From assembly GCF_000471905.2 (NCBI RefSeq), contig NW_006495906.1, positions 3,439,973-3,503,972 of the forward strand: a stretch of 64,000 bases of DNA, in the 5' to 3' direction. The stretch comes from Amborella trichopoda. Its lineage: Eukaryota; Streptophyta; Magnoliopsida; Amborellales; Amborellaceae. Shown piece after piece: positions 33,166 to 45,724 of the stretch. The position numbers and the translations under genes were made by a program. Below the pieces are notes generated by a model. The model did no database searches, was not told the DNA's origin, and worked only from the letters and a program-made list of their open reading frames with translations. Within the stretch, counting starts at the first letter, position 1. Each line of letters begins with the position of its first letter.

Positions 33166-33945
33166 CAAGAATCACAGACTGTATTAGGAGAAGAGAGAGA
33201 AAAAATTCGACGCTAGGTCTCACCAACTGTATCAGTAAAGAAGGTAGGAAGACAATTAACTGACACTAGGCTTACGTCGATTGTGACAGATGAGGGAGAG
33301 AAATTCAACCGGTGCTAGGCCTCACCGACTGATTGAAGAGAAGAAGTAGAGATAACCAACTGGTACCAAGTCTCGTTAATTGGCAGAAGAAGAGAGAGAA
33401 AACTAATAGGTGCTAGGTCTCACCGACAAATAAAATAAGAGAGAGAAAACCAATCAGCACTAAGTCTCACTGACTGATAGAAGAAGAGAGAGAAAACTAA
33501 TTGGTGTTAGGTCTCATCGACTGATAAAAGAGGAGAGAGAAAATAAGTCATTGCTAGGTCTTACCGATTGATAGAAGAAGGGCGATAAAACTAGTCAATG
33601 CTAGGTCTCACCGACTGATAGAATAAGAGAAAGAAAACCCATCAGCACTAGGTCTCATCGACTGATAAAAGAAGAGAGAGAAAACTAGTCGATGCTAGAT
33701 GTCACCGACTGACAAAAAAAGAGAGAGAAAACCAGTTGATGCTAGGTCTCACTGACTGACAAAAGAGAGAGAAAACTAGTTGATGCTAGGTCTCATCGAC
33801 TAATAGAAGAAGAGAGAGAAAACCAATAGGTGCTAAGTCTTGTCGATTGATAGAAGAAGAGAGAGAAAACCAATCGACATTAGTTCTTACCGACTGATAG
33901 AAGAAGAGAGGGAACACCAATCGGCATTGGGTCTCGTCGATTGCA
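33166..33945 (-). repeat. ~47-bp tandem array inside L5
   Basis: About 16 degenerate copies with the plus-strand core GCTAGGTCTCACCGACTGAT followed by AGAAGAAGAGAGAGAAAACC. The equivalent array in L6 (48190-48790) has about 12 copies. The theme matches the 55-bp array of L1 on the other strand. Confidence 0.9.
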
Positions 33946-33954
33946 TTAAAAAGG

Positions 33955-34260
33955 GGCAAATAGAGAAAGATGACATAGAAAGATATGAGAGAGGTAAAGA
34001 TGAGAAGATAAGATGAGAGAGAAAGAGGGAGAGGTAGAGAGAGAAGAAGAGAGAAAGAGGGAAAAATAGGGAGAGGTTATGGAAGAAGAGAGAGAAAGAG
34101 AAAAAAGGGAAAGGTAGAGAGAAAAGAAGAGAGAAGAAGAGAGAGAAAGAGAGAGAAAGAGGGAGAGGAGAGAGAAAGAGGGAGAGGAGAGATAAAAGAG
34201 GAGAGAAAAAATTACCTTACCCAAGGATATCGACCCTTTTCTTCTCTCTACTCTCTCTCT
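33955..34260. repeat. GA-rich simple repeat in L5
   Basis: GAGAGAAAGAGGGAGAGG-type purine tract just beside the LTR promoter block; the open frame 34266-33946 is its Ser/Leu-rich translation. The matching place in L6 contains the assembly gap. Confidence 0.9.
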
Positions 34261-34363
34261 CCTCAAGATATAATCACTGGTTCAAATAAGGAATCAAAAT
34301 TTTCTTGAATCTTCAAAGAATGAACCGAAGGCCCAAGGTCCTTTTACAATGAGGCAGTGCCTG

Positions 34364-34372
34364 TTTATATAG
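34364..34372 (-). promoter_or_regulatory. TATA box of LTR L5
   Basis: The minus strand reads CTATATAAA within CCCAATTCTATATAAACAGG, followed by GCACTGCCTCATTGTAAAAG. L6 has the same at 49936-49944. Confidence 0.6.
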
Positions 34373-35675
34373 AATTGGGCCCAAACATGGGTGGATTGAT
34401 CAAAATTAAACGTAATTATTGAAAATTAAGATTTAATTGAATTAAAAGATATTCTAAAAATGGGTACAAAATGACTGTTTTACCCCCTACCTAACAATGT
34501 GTGAAATTCCAAAACAGTCCCTGCTGCTGCTCGAGAACCTGCGTGATCTTCTATGCCTGTCCTGAGGTTTATCTGATGCCTGTTTGATTTCAAGATGAAT
34601 ATTTTCTTGTAGGGCTCTGCATGGCGATCGTTTTGATACCAACTTCAAGCCATGGATCGTGTTTTTAAGCCACAATCACGAGACTTGGAATTCGTTTGAA
34701 TCTTAGAAACTTTGAATCGATAGTGTACTCATTCGTTTATTTTTTTTTCTATGATTTCTTCATCATAGTGTACTAAGCATGCTGTCACAGTCACGTGGTA
34801 ACAAACAGGGCGTGATTTGGAGCCCGAACGAAGTTTTCACAACTTTTATGTTTTGGCCGAAATCTGGAATTTCGTGGTCAAAATTTCAGTTACCTCATGA
34901 GCTTCGTCCATGAAATCAGACCATTTATCATGTACAGGGTTTGAACCAATGATAGCCCTGAACCTTATGCACACAATTGAATTAGTTTCGCAACGATCTG
35001 ATGTGCGAGCGTCGTGATTTGGTCCATCGAGAGAGGCGTGTCGCTGCTGAATTTTCTGTAACTTCTTCACGGGTCAGCAATTTCTCTTTAGCTTTTCTGC
35101 CTTCTAGGATATCATCTCGGGGCGTACCATCTATCAAAACGCTCGTCTCGACGAGACGAATGCGCTCACAAAATTTGAGCATGACCAAACTAGGAATGAG
35201 TGAGATAAAGGCCCCAAAATTCACTACCCATGACTGTGAAAACAGCCACCTTCAATGGTGTTTTGGTGTAGTGAGGCCACAAGGGAATAGTGTGCAGCCT
35301 AGCATTTTTAGTCTTTTACCGATAACTTTGTCTTAGAGTGCCCGATTAAGCCGAAACTTGACCCATAGAGATTTTTTACTGTGCCAGATTTAATGGCGAT
35401 GTTCCCATAGCTGTTTGACAGACCAAAAATAACGCTCTAGTTACAAGGTCCATTTCAGGGTGTTAGAGATCGATTTTGCTGAAATTGTTTCTTTGTGTTC
35501 ACTACCTTAGATATGTCTGATCGTGACAAAATGTGGTGGGTAATCTTTTAAAGTGTTGATGGTCCTAACCAATTCTGGGGCCATTCTGAGATTGTTAAGA
35601 ATTTCCACTGTTTTTGTAAGCTTTATTGACCTGCTTCCTACCGGGGACCAAGGTGATGAAAAATAAGTTCAAACA

Positions 35676-38600
35676 GCTCGCCCCGCCGAATGTTGTGCTT
35701 CAAGAGAAGCGAGAAGGACAATCATTCGAAAAACTAACTTCGTCTTTTACTTTTTTCCTTCCTAGCCACAGGACCACATGAACGTCGAGGAGATTCATGT
35801 AATGGCGTAACAGGCTACTCAGACGTAGGGATGCATTGTTCGCGAGTCCGTCCGTGGAGACTTTAGGGTGAGAAGAGACTTTTTTGAGCGATCTTATCGA
35901 AGTCCTCACCCTCGTGCAGACTATTTGTGATTCTGAATTTGAAGATTTTGTATGAACCTCGTCAGTTAGAATCGGGCCCTTCTGGCAATTGAGTCCCATG
36001 GTGAAGGGCATTATTCCCATTTGTTCTTCGTTCGTTGGTTTGCTTTGGTAGGTGCTGTTTGCTGCTAGGCTCGGTTTGATTTTGACGTTAAGAGTACACC
36101 TTTGGGTCTCATCCACCGGGTTTAGTCAGGGGCAGTGGTAGCCAGTCCCAAAGGTCTGAGCCTCTCGGCTAGGTGAGCTGAAGTCTCTGGCAGGTTCTCC
36201 ACTTACTTTGTCAATTTCCTGCCTTTGTAATGTCTGTTTCTTAGAGTGTAATTGTGACCTCGTGAGAACAATGTTCTTCCTCATGAGACTTTTCTTACCG
36301 TTTAGGCGAGTGTTCTATCTTTCGAGTCCTTTTTGCAACTGGACACAAGCTGTCAGAATATTTTCCTTGAAGCTCATATTTTTGGAGTCCTGGTATTGTG
36401 ATATCAGGGATTTTCTTCTTTTAAGTGAGGATTGAAGCCTCCTGTTGAGACGAGTGTTGCATCAACCTGTTTATTTGTCCAAGCGTCCTTCGTGGATTTT
36501 TGCTTGAACTTGGGAAGTGGCACCGTAGAGATAGTTTTCACCAGCTTTTTTTTATTTTGGGGCTCTTTTGCCCATGAATTTTCAACTATGTCCACCCTTA
36601 TTCATCCATTTTTAGTCACGATGTCCTTTTGGATTTTCACCGTGCGCAGTTTTTATTTTATTCACAGAACTCTCTTACTCCTGGTTTCGTGACCATGTCC
36701 GCCTGTCATTTTTACTCAAAGCGTTCCCTTGTTAAGGTACACACCATGCCTGTTATTTATTTTTTGTGAAGGAGTGTTTACGGTCATGCCTTCGGGACCT
36801 GTGCTAAAAGTTTAACGTCATGCGGCCTGGACGTGTACTATGGTTTAAGGTCACACAGCTGGACCGTAATGGAGATGGATAACAGTCTATGGAGGCCATG
36901 GAGTGATTATGGTGGTGGTTTGAGTCACTTTGGGGAGATGGCTCGAGGCTACCTATGAGAGATGGACTATGTATGCAATGCGAGTGGGTGACGGTGGCCC
37001 ACTAACTTACAATGAGTATGGATGGCAAGATGGTTTGCCATTTTGCGAGCATGAGTGAGACTCACTGGGGATGTAATGAAGGTGGTGCGCGGACACTTAC
37101 AGGTAGGTTATGAAAGGCGTTCATGAAAGTGCACGTAAATGCATGTGTGTGTATGCAAGAGAGGACTCCCTAAGGATAAGATAGCTTAGTGTGAAGATGA
37201 CTTATTGAGGATTGAGGAGGTAAGGATAACCCTAATTTCACTGGGGATAATGGGCAACAGTACGGGTGTGGCTCATACTGGGGTGTGAGGAATAGTTTCT
37301 GACACTATTGGGAGGTCACGGTTTAGGTGCAATGGCCCGGGTGTAAGTCCGCTAGGGACGACACTCCCTGGCTTGGGTGCAACTTCACTAGGGACAGTGG
37401 AAGGGCATACACTGCTTGAACTACGGCCGACGCCATGTGTATTGCTAGTGGTTTCAGCGCTAAGTTCTCAAAAAACACAATCATTGTTGGGTTGTTTTAA
37501 AGATTCAGCTGGCACTGTGAACAGGCCGTGATTTGTTTGAGAAGAGCTGCTGCTGAGTTAACCAGCACTTGGATTGTTTGGAAACACACCCGACGGTAGG
37601 GTTACTTTGAAAACACACCCATCACTAAGTCAATCGGTGCTAGGGTTACTTTGAAAGCACCCGGTACTAGGTCAACCGGTGTTAGGGTTACATTGAAAAC
37701 ACACCCGGCACTAAGGATAGATTGATGAGAGTTACCTCGGGCCTTAGGTTGAAGACTAACCTGGCTCGTCGTCACTTGGCTTTCCTTGGATGCAACTGGA
37801 ATTACCAATTTGTGAGGGGCATATGTGGGCAGTGTAGCCTATATAAGGGGGTAAATCTCGTTTTCCTTCATTTTTAACCAAGGGTAAAAAAACTCTTGGG
37901 CACAAGTTTTCTTTAACAGTGAGGAGAAAGCACTCAATTGAAATTTCGGGGAGTAGTGGGACCTCAGCAACAGTCTCTATAGGGAAGTGCCTTCGGTTGA
38001 CAGTAGGATTCCTGCAGTTTGGCAAAGAAGACTTTTCGACGAACAAAGTTTGGAAAGGATTTGGTGAGATTGCAGAGAAAGCAGGGAAAGGAGAGCTTTT
38101 CAGTAATCTTTCCGAGAAGCAGAGGAGGCTCTGGCTGTCATTTTCCTTTGTGAAAGAGGCAGAACACACATCAGTAAGTATTTCCGCACGTTTTGAGGGA
38201 TTTCTAGGATCTTTAAGGGGTTTCTCGGTGGTTGTGGACATTTTTCGGCACTGTTAATGGTGTCGCAGAGGTATCCCAGTGAGGTTCTGGTGAAGTCCAG
38301 ACCAAAAAGATAGGTGAGAAAGTTTTCGGTTGCTTTTTCGACGATTGTCGGAGGTGAACCGTCATGAAGGTGAACAGTCAAAGGGAAGGTGTACATTTAC
38401 TTCCACGGAATCGTGCGACCATTAAGGAGGGGCGAAAACTTTAGCCTTGAAAAAGAGGAGTCTCGAGAGACGAACAGTTGTGACAGGGATGTCGCTAACT
38501 GAAATGTAATCAGCGATGAGACAACTGGTACTGATGATTTGGAGTGCTGACACGACTAGCGCTGATCCTGAAGAAAAGCAGATGGCGCTAACAAAAATGC

Positions 38601-39481
38601 AACTGACACTGAGACGGCCGGTGCTAGGGAGTAGGCATCCAATCTAAGCTGACCTCTAGAGGACCCAACTGGTGCTGGCTTTAGTCAGCACTGATCAGCA
38701 CATGTGGCTGATGTAGAGAATGACGTTCGCATGCATCGGTAAGTCATGCGTGGGATTTATGACACTCGGTAATGAGCTACTCGCGGCGTTGTTCATGGGT
38801 CGGCAAAAGGTTGCCAAGGATGGTAGGGCACGGCTTGTGGTACCTATTGGAAGCTAAATCCTCCAACATAATAGTGAGGTCCACGTTGTTCTGTGGAAGG
38901 GTCCCCACTGTGAACAGGGTATGCTTTTGGTCGTACTCCAGTTTCGTATTAGGGCCACCCACCTTATATGTTTGATATACACATCAAATGAATCCTACAT
39001 CGTATGTCCGACACACATGTCAGATGAGGTATCTTGCCTGTATGTCTGACATACACGTCGGGTGGACCGGTGGCTAACTTCTTGGAGTGGCTCTGCTTTG
39101 TCTTCTAGCCTGGAACCATCCTCTTATTCGTCGAATGAATAAAAGCTAACTCTCTAAGTGGCTTTTCTTCTTCTTCATGAGGAGGGCCTTTCTTTCGAGG
39201 GTTTACCTCTTCTTCATGGGATAAGCATTTGTTTTGGCCTGTAACCACCCTCTTATCCTCAGATGGACAAGCAAAAAGTAGAATTTTTGGTTTGTAACCT
39301 TCCTCTTATCCTCAGATGCAAGAGACTTGTAACCTCCCTAGTAATGCGTTCTTATAACTTGTAATTCGTCTTTCACTGCAATAAAAAAAGAGAGTTAGCA
39401 TTTTATTTGGACTATCTTGCTTATTTTCGCGTTGAGTCCATCACTTTTGAATACACATCACAGATAATATTTCTTTAGGTA
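35676..39481 (-). mobile_element. Element B: 3' internal region
   Basis: 3.8 kb between the integrase end and the 3' LTR with no recognisable gene. Several distinct tandem arrays occur: 36775-36870 (GTTTAAGGTCACACAGCTGG theme), 37320-37425 (two ~42-bp copies with TAGGGAC), 37585-37710 (three ~48-bp copies around GCTAGGGTTACTTTGAAA), 38967-39062 (three ~46-bp copies around TATGTCTGACATACACGTC) and 39200-39340. Open frames at 35700-36116 and 37756-38241 show no known domain; the latter corresponds to the pyrimidine-rich block of C. The region resembles the hypervariable 3' regions of Tat elements. Confidence 0.6.
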
Positions 39482-40720
39482 TCACTTATTGATAAGGGGC
39501 ATCGCCTCCTCTCCATCAGAATGTGCCAATATGTAGGTGCCATTGGGCGACACCTTTTTGACTTTAAAGGGACCTTCCCACTTTGGCTCAAACTTCCCTA
39601 TGCGCCAGACGTGCATGACAATAGGCCACTTGACAGCTAAGACTAGATCACCGTGGGTGAATGAGCGGATCTTATCAGACCTGTCAAAAGCCCTCTTCAT
39701 TCTCCCTTGGTTGATTTCAAGGCTCTGTTGAGCCTCTAGCCTTTTTCCATCGAGTGCATCCAATTCTTGATACGGGAGCTTGACTCTCTCATCTTCGGCT
39801 CTTCCTTGGTGAATAGCGACTCGCAATGAAGGGATTTGTATTTCGAGAGGTAAAACTGCTTCACCCCCATAGGCCAGAGAATATGGGGTGGAATCAGTAG
39901 AATTTCATGCAGTGGTACGATAAGCCCACAGTGCTTCGGGAGGCTTCTCATGTCAGTTCTTCCATGTTTTTTATACTGACTTTCTTAAGACATTGCACAT
40001 AGTCTTATTGAAAGCCTCAACTAATCCATTCGTCCGAGGGTGGTACATAGTGGAATACCTCCATTCGAAGCCGAACTGGTTAACTAAGTGATCAACGTGA
40101 TGACTCCTAAATTGAGGGCCATTGTCAGAAATGATCCGGTCAGGCACTGCGAAGCGGTATATGATATGATGACGAAAGAAGTATGCTACTACTGTCTCGG
40201 GAACTTGCTTAAGAGGAACCGCTTCAGCCCACTTAGAGAAGTAATCTGTTGCAGCTAGGATAAAAACATGGACCATTTCGAAAGGGGGTTCAATAGGTCC
40301 TACGATGTCCATGCCCCATTGTGAGAAGGGCCATGACGCAACCGTAGGGTGTAAGGGCTCTAGAGGCTGGTGAACCGTGCTGGAGTGTACTTGACATAAT
40401 GGCACTTTTTAGCATAGCTTAAGGAATCGGTTGTCAAAGAAGGCCAATAGTATCCCAACATGTGTATTCTTTCATAGAGCTTAGGACGAGATTAGCGTAA
40501 TACACAGATGCCTGAGTGGACTTCTTTTAGCACCTTACTTGCTTCTTGGATATCAACGCATCTGAATAGAATGTCGTCAAACGACCATCTAAAGAGAACA
40601 TCTCCTTCAAGGAGGGTATACTTAGTAGACATTCGACGTATGTTATTGCATTCGGCACAATCTTCCGGGAGCCTGCCATGTTTTAGGAAACTGGTGATGG
40701 GTTCTCTCCAATCTTGTACC
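39482..40720 (-). pseudogene. pol: Element B: integrase
   Basis: The core frame 40405-39971 (144 codons) has the full D,D35E triad: Asp33 (WGMDIVGP), Asp94 (SDNGPQF) and Glu130 (LVEAFNK). Upstream, in another frame, the zinc-binding domain is decayed (VHSGIC, a stop where the second His is expected), with the CxxC at the frame junction near 40400. Downstream the C-terminal frame 39826-39482 has RMKRAFDRSDKIRSFTHGDL and PKWEGPFKVKK, the GPF module, and overlaps a frame shift near 39830. Catalytic residues are kept but the frame is broken at least twice. Confidence 0.85.
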
Positions 40721-41400
40721 TATTCAATTTTTGCACACATTGGGTCAAAGAATTCTGGTTCTTGATCCCGAGCCTTAGCTCCTTGGCTTTGTGTTATTTC
40801 TTGTTCAGTTTGGGTTACTTCTTTGACTGATAGAAGTGCTCCAAATGGATAAGGAGGGAACTCGAGGAAGACATTTCTCTCGTCATCCGCATCGACCTTA
40901 GTTCTCAGCTCGATGTGTCTCCATTCTGCCACCCAAACAAGCGTGGGTCTTAATGAGGACAACTGAATTGTAGCACCAAGTTTTGCAAGTGCATCAGCCT
41001 GTGAATTTAGCCTCCTAGGGATGTGACTCAAAGATACGTCTTCAAATTTGGCCATATACGATTTTGCAGTATCGTGATAAGGATTGAGGGTGCCTTTTCT
41101 CACATCATAAATGCCCTTGAGTTGTCGGATAACCAATTCAGAGTCGTCGTAGATCTTAAACTGCTACAAGTCGAGGTCAAATGCTATCTCGAGTCCGATT
41201 ATAAGGGCCTGATATTTTGCTTCATTATGATAACCGACCTGAGCAAGAGAGAAAGAAAGTGGCAATATTCCTCCTCTCGGTGTCAGTAATACTACTTCGG
41301 CACCTCCACAATCTGATTGGAAGGATCCATCGAAGTACAACTCCCATATGAGAGTAAGGTCAGCACAGAATACTTCTTCATCAGGGAGGTCGATTGATAG
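40721..41400 (-). pseudogene. pol: Element B: archaeal-type RNase H domain (aRH)
   Basis: Starts in the long frame ending at 41164 (ELYFDGSFQSDCGG with Asp228 of that frame) and resumes after a TAG with IYDDSELVIRQLKGIYDV and NSQADALAKLG in frame 41136-40720. At the position of the usual catalytic Glu (AEYxAL in C) this copy reads EAKYQAL, so Glu is Lys. The domain lies between RT-RH and integrase as in other Tat elements. Confidence 0.8.
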
Positions 41401-42700
41401 AGCAGATTCTGTCGATACGGGGTGTGCTACTAGAAAGTCAGCCAAGGCCTGACCCTTGATGGCCTTCTGTGGGACATATGTGATGTCGAATTCCATTAGA
41501 AATAATGCCCACTTAATAAGGTGTCTTGACAAGCATGGGCATGTCATGAGAAACTTTACAGGATCAGCTTTTGATATAAGTTTCATGTCTTGAACGAGCA
41601 AGTAATGACAGAGTTTTTGAACTACGAAAATTAGGGCCAGACACATCTTTTCTATCAGGGGATAATTCTTCTCGGCCCTTTGTATCCTACGACTAAGGTA
41701 ATATAAGGCAGTTTCTTTTCCCTCTTCATTGTTTTGTGCCAACAATGCTCCGAGTGACTCATCTAAAGCAGTCACGTATAGAATAAGGGGTTTTCCCAAC
41801 ACTGGTGTAAAGAGTACTAGAGGGTTGAGCAAATAATACTTGATGTCGTCAAGGGCTGCCTTACATACTTCATCCCAGATGAATGGGGTATCTTTATTTA
41901 ATAGGTGTGTAAAGGGTTTACAGCGACCTAAGAGGTTTGAGATGAACCTGTAAATGTACGCCAGTTGCCCTTGGAGTGAATGCAATTCTCGAAGTGTAGT
42001 GGGTGATGGCATTTCTTGGATTGCATTGATCTTGATTGGCTCAACCTCGATCCCTCGATGTCTGACGATGAACCCTAAGAATTTTTCGGAGTGGACACTG
42101 AAAGCTTATTTCAGCGGGTTCATTTTAAGTTGATGTAGATGCTTAAATGCCTTTTCAAGGTCTTTCACGTGAGCATCCTTCTCTTCAGATGTTATCACCA
42201 AGTCATCTACATAACACGCCACTTCCTTGTGTATCATGTCTTTGAAAATGGTCATCATTGCTCTCTGGTATGAGGCACCGACATTCATTAGTCCAAAAGG
42301 CATCATTGTGTAACAGAAGACCCCTTTAAGAGTTAAGAATGCAGTGGACTTTTCATCTTCGGGCGCCATCATTAACTGATTATACCCGGAGTATTCGTCC
42401 ATGAAGGAAAAGATTTGGCAATGAGCTGTAGATTCGATGAGCATATCGGTGAATGGAAACGGGAAGTCATCTTTAGGACAGGCAGTGTTCAAATCATGAA
42501 AGTCAATGCACACTTTGATTTGACCATTCTTTTTCTTGACCGGAACGACATTGGCTAGACATTTCGGGTTTTTGACTTCACAGATGAAACCTGCTTGCCT
42601 GAGCCCGGTTATTTCGGCGTCTATCTACATCTCGAGGTCAGGCCTGAACCTTCTCGATTTCTATTTGACGGGTTTGATAGTCTAATCAATGTCGAGATGG
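41401..42700 (-). pseudogene. pol: Element B: reverse transcriptase and first RNase H
   Basis: Frame 42513-42106 holds RT motifs CIDFHDLNTACPKDDFPFPF, FSFMDEYSGYNQL (catalytic Asp kept), MPFGLMNVGASYQRAM and CYVDDLVI (intact YVDD). A TAA at 42106 is followed in the same frame by the connection (LHSLQGQLAYIYRF) and RNase H (LILYVTALDESLGALLAQ, ALYYLSRR, EKNYPLIEKMCLAL). With only single stops and few frame changes, this is the best-preserved Tat RT in the window. Upstream, 42520-42700 encodes the VVPVKKKNG run-in. Confidence 0.85.
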
Positions 42701-43960
42701 TGAACCACTACTTGAGGGTCTAAACCAAGCATCTCATGATAGTGTCAAGCAAAGACGTCTCGGTTTGCTTTTGAGAAGGTGATGAAATCCTCTTTCTCTT
42801 TTGGAGACATATTTCCTGAAATGAAAGTGGGTCCGGGATCTGCTTCGTCTCTAAGATTTATTTCCTCGAGTTCGTTTGCTGTGGCCTGACCACTTTCTTC
42901 CCATTCTTCTGAAGCGTCTTGCAACTCTTCATTGTCATTTGTAGAGATTTTTTTGATCAACCTCAAGTGTAGATACCTATGATCCTGACATTTCTACCTC
43001 CGATAGAGGCCCAGAGTAAGTCATAGCTTCTACATCTTTCTCGAACTGAGTGATCGAAAGGCCAACCTCAAACATGGTGAACATGTCAGGTTGGAGAGGC
43101 ATGTCTTGAAAGTTAGAGGGGAGTTGAGGTTCAGTGATGATGACGTGAAGAGCGTCTTCTTACGAATCATATGGTATTCATACGGACGCCTAGAGTGTTT
43201 GCTCCAAGCTATGCGATTCTTCACTGATTTGTATCATGTGGCAAGCTTCCTGAGAATAGAAGCTTTGCCCTCTCAACTCTCTCGATCTCTGCTCGAAGTC
43301 AAGCTCAGGGGGCCACTGGGGGTTCTTTGGCTTCGACTTCTTACGCTTTTTTTAAGAGGGTGTCTCTGCCTTGGATTTAGCTGTCAGGGAATCAGCAACT
43401 GTTAGGAATTCTGCTGCCTGTGTAAGGGTCTTTCTCAATCATTTCCACTACATCCTGCTTATATTGAACCCTGTAAGTTCTCGATCTAAAGCCTCGAAAT
43501 CTGGACATATAAAGGTTGTACCTGGAAAAGAAGAGGGAGTAGAAGAAGAAGAAGCAGAACGGTCAGAAAGTGGGGGACTTTTAAGGTCGTTCCCCTCATC
43601 AGACCGATCTGGGCAGCTTTTCACATCCTCACCTAGGTTGGACGGATGCATGGGGTCATTTAGGTCTTTCCCTTACTTAGACCGTTGGGGAGTGCTTTTA
43701 ACGTCGTCATCCTCACTGAACGTGTGCTGAGTGGGAGATGGCACGGGGACGTCTTCTTGATAGGATGAAGAAGGAAAAAGGATTGTGTCGGGGATGAAGT
43801 CTAGTAAAGTTGGCAACGGAGGAAGGGGTCTGAGAAATTCCTGCTCGACTGTGGGTTGAGCAATCTTGTTTCTTCCACGAGCAGCCCTTGGTGCCTGTCT
43901 TTTTATGGTTTTTCGTGGCAATGTGTGATTCGTCTTACTGGGCTGGCGAGCTACTTTAGC
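42701..43960 (-). pseudogene. Element B: gag-pol spacer lacking protease
   Basis: Minus-strand frames 43921-43673 (LDFIPDTILFPSSSYQED), 43651-43448 (MHPSNLGEDVKSCPDRSDEG, part of the 78-bp repeat) and 42966-42745 (EEWEESGQATANELEEINLR, FISGNMSPKEKEDF, then RDVFA). Between them a segment reads SFYSQEACHMIQI. No protease active-site motif or flap region is present. The order matches C and E. Confidence 0.6.
43560..43720 (-). repeat. 78-bp in-frame repeat in gag-pol spacer (element B)
   Basis: About two copies; AGGTCGT at 43584 and AGGTCTT at 43662 mark the 78-bp period. The translation carries GEDVKS and GNDLKS half-repeats of 13 residues. Confidence 0.8.
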
Positions 43961-45724
43961 TTAGCGAACTGCTTCTTACCTCAAAGACTTGAATCAGATT
44001 CGGCCATGGTGGATTATCCATGGCAGGGAAGTCAAAGGTTCTGCAGAGTCTGAGTCATCGATCAGAACGTCTTGCCTTGTGAGATCTTCCTACCCCGATG
44101 AGGAATTGATTTGGGGATCACTTAAAGGGAAGTTGTAAAATTCTTGACACTCCCGCATGTTCTTTGCGAATATGTCGACGAAACTAGTGCATTCTGACAA
44201 GTAATGACCTCTTATCTGATGGCATGGACACCAACGATCTTCGGTCCCCTTAGCAAGGCGACAAGGTTGCCTTGCTTGCTTCAGTGTGATTATTCCTTCT
44301 TAAAGCATTATTATGAAGAAGGTATAGAGGATACTCAGCATTTCATCTTCTTCTTGAATGGTTACCGCATGGGAGGCCTCTGCTGCCCTGAAGGCCTTCT
44401 GTAGATCTTCAAGCTTTATCTGACCCTCATGAATCAGGGCTTCGATAATGTCCTTCAGTGTGTAACAGTCATCTTTGGGATGATTGATCCTCCGATGGTA
44501 AGCGCAATAATTCACCTCCGTGTCAAGGCCAAACTGCTTAGGGAACTTGGTTTCTAGAAGTTGGATCATATTCTATTCCAATAATAACCGGAACAACGTA
44601 GGGACCCATTCCTTCTCTAAGGGATAGACCTTGTTCCTATGCCTGGAGAAATAATCACCCCGATCATAGTTGGACGGCGGGGGTACTCGATTATACGACT
44701 GTTGTTGCAGGCTAGTTTGGGGTGCTAGCTGTGTTGTGCTTACACCTTTAAAGAGGACTAAAGTTTGGGAGGGAGCCTTCTTTGAATCAGTGACCATGAC
44801 GGCTGTACTGATTACCCCTTTCTGTTGGCCTCCCCGTGTGTTATTCCGAGAGTTACCATTGCCCCGGTTGTTTGTTGAACTTGTAGATGGTTGTCGTGTC
44901 CCACCATGATGGCATGACAAACTTTCTATGCGCATTGATTTAGAAATCAACTCTAACATGGAGGTCAGATTGGAGGCCTCGACATGTAGAGCGATTTCGA
45001 GTCGCATGCTCCACATGCAAGTTTGAACTGCTTCCTTCTCAGGCATAGGATTAAGATATCGGGAAGCCAAGTTTCTCCATATTGACATGAACTGATCCAC
45101 GGGCTCATCAGGGTCTTGAGTTAGGGTGAGAAGTTCGATGGTTTGAACCTTTCTCTCGACCTCATAGAAGCGTTGACAGAACAGTTTCTCCTTCTCCTTC
45201 CATGTATGCACCGAGTTTGGAGGAAGTCGAGCATACTATTGGAATGTTGAGCCATCGAGGGTTTAAACGAACTGTCAAAGAATAAGTCTCCCGTCAGCCG
45301 CTATTTCCCAACATGCTGCTTGGAAATGGGCGATATGCTGGTTTGGGGAGGTGGTTCCACTGAATAGGGCAAATTTCCCTTTCTTATAGTCTGAAGGGAA
45401 TGGGACCTGATCATTATAAGAGGGGTATGGCCTTTGATAAGGCGTAGCACCCTGTATCCCCAGGATTTGTCTATTTTTTAGGCTATGGGTGACCATAGTG
45501 TCAATATCTGTCTGCGAGACTGGATGGGGGACATAATTATCCTATGAGGTAGAAGGAGGAGGCTGCCGTATAGGTGCACCATCAGATTGATGGGAATTAC
45601 CCTCATCATTAGCCGACTGGCATGTGGTGTCGATACGATCGATCTTCTCCATCATCGCGTGCACCATATCCTCAAACTTGTTCATGCGCTCTTCCCGCGC
45701 ATCATTGGGCTCGCTTATGTCCAT
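43961..45724 (-). pseudogene. gag: Element B: gag
   Basis: Starts MDISEPNDAREERMNKFEDM at 45724. Largely one frame with few stops: 45496-45275 (YPSYNDQVPFPSDYKKGKF, the conserved start of the gag core) and 45211-44573 (212 codons: SVHTW then KEKEKLFCQRFYEVERKV, LLTLTQDPDEPVDQFMSIWR, EIALHVEASNLTSM). The first knuckle-like module is NYCAYHRRINHPKDDC (44500) and a second is RWCPCHQIRGHYLSEC (near 44200). I found no third module. An RNA-binding basic stretch (RGNGNSRNNTRGGQQKG) lies between the core and the modules. The longest intact gag segment in the window. Confidence 0.8.

Larger units (their letters stand above)
32392..35675 (-). mobile_element. L5: 3' LTR of element B
   Basis: In minus orientation it starts TGTTTGAACTTATTTTTCATC at 35675 and ends at 32392 with the CCTAACCA terminus, about 3.3 kb. 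Preceding it (35676-35690) on the minus strand is ATTCGGCGGGGCGAGC, a possible polypurine-type tract. Long stretches match L6 at roughly 88-90% by eye (for example 32540-32700 against 47555-47720), so the two are taken as a pair. Includes the 47-bp array and the TATA block. Confidence 0.75.

Noticed and set aside
33166..33945. CRISPR-like repeat and spacer appearance
   Set aside because: Repeats are degenerate, spacers are themselves repetitive (GAGAGAGAAAAC), and the array lies in a plant LTR.
37756..38396. Possible host gene exon on the minus strand (161 codons)
   Set aside because: A counterpart lies at the matching position of C's 3' region (31620-31910), so it is element sequence, and the frame is not kept between the two.
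39537..41289. Plus-strand open frames across the pol region of B
   Set aside because: Antisense shadows of integrase and aRH, which carry the recognisable motifs on the minus strand.
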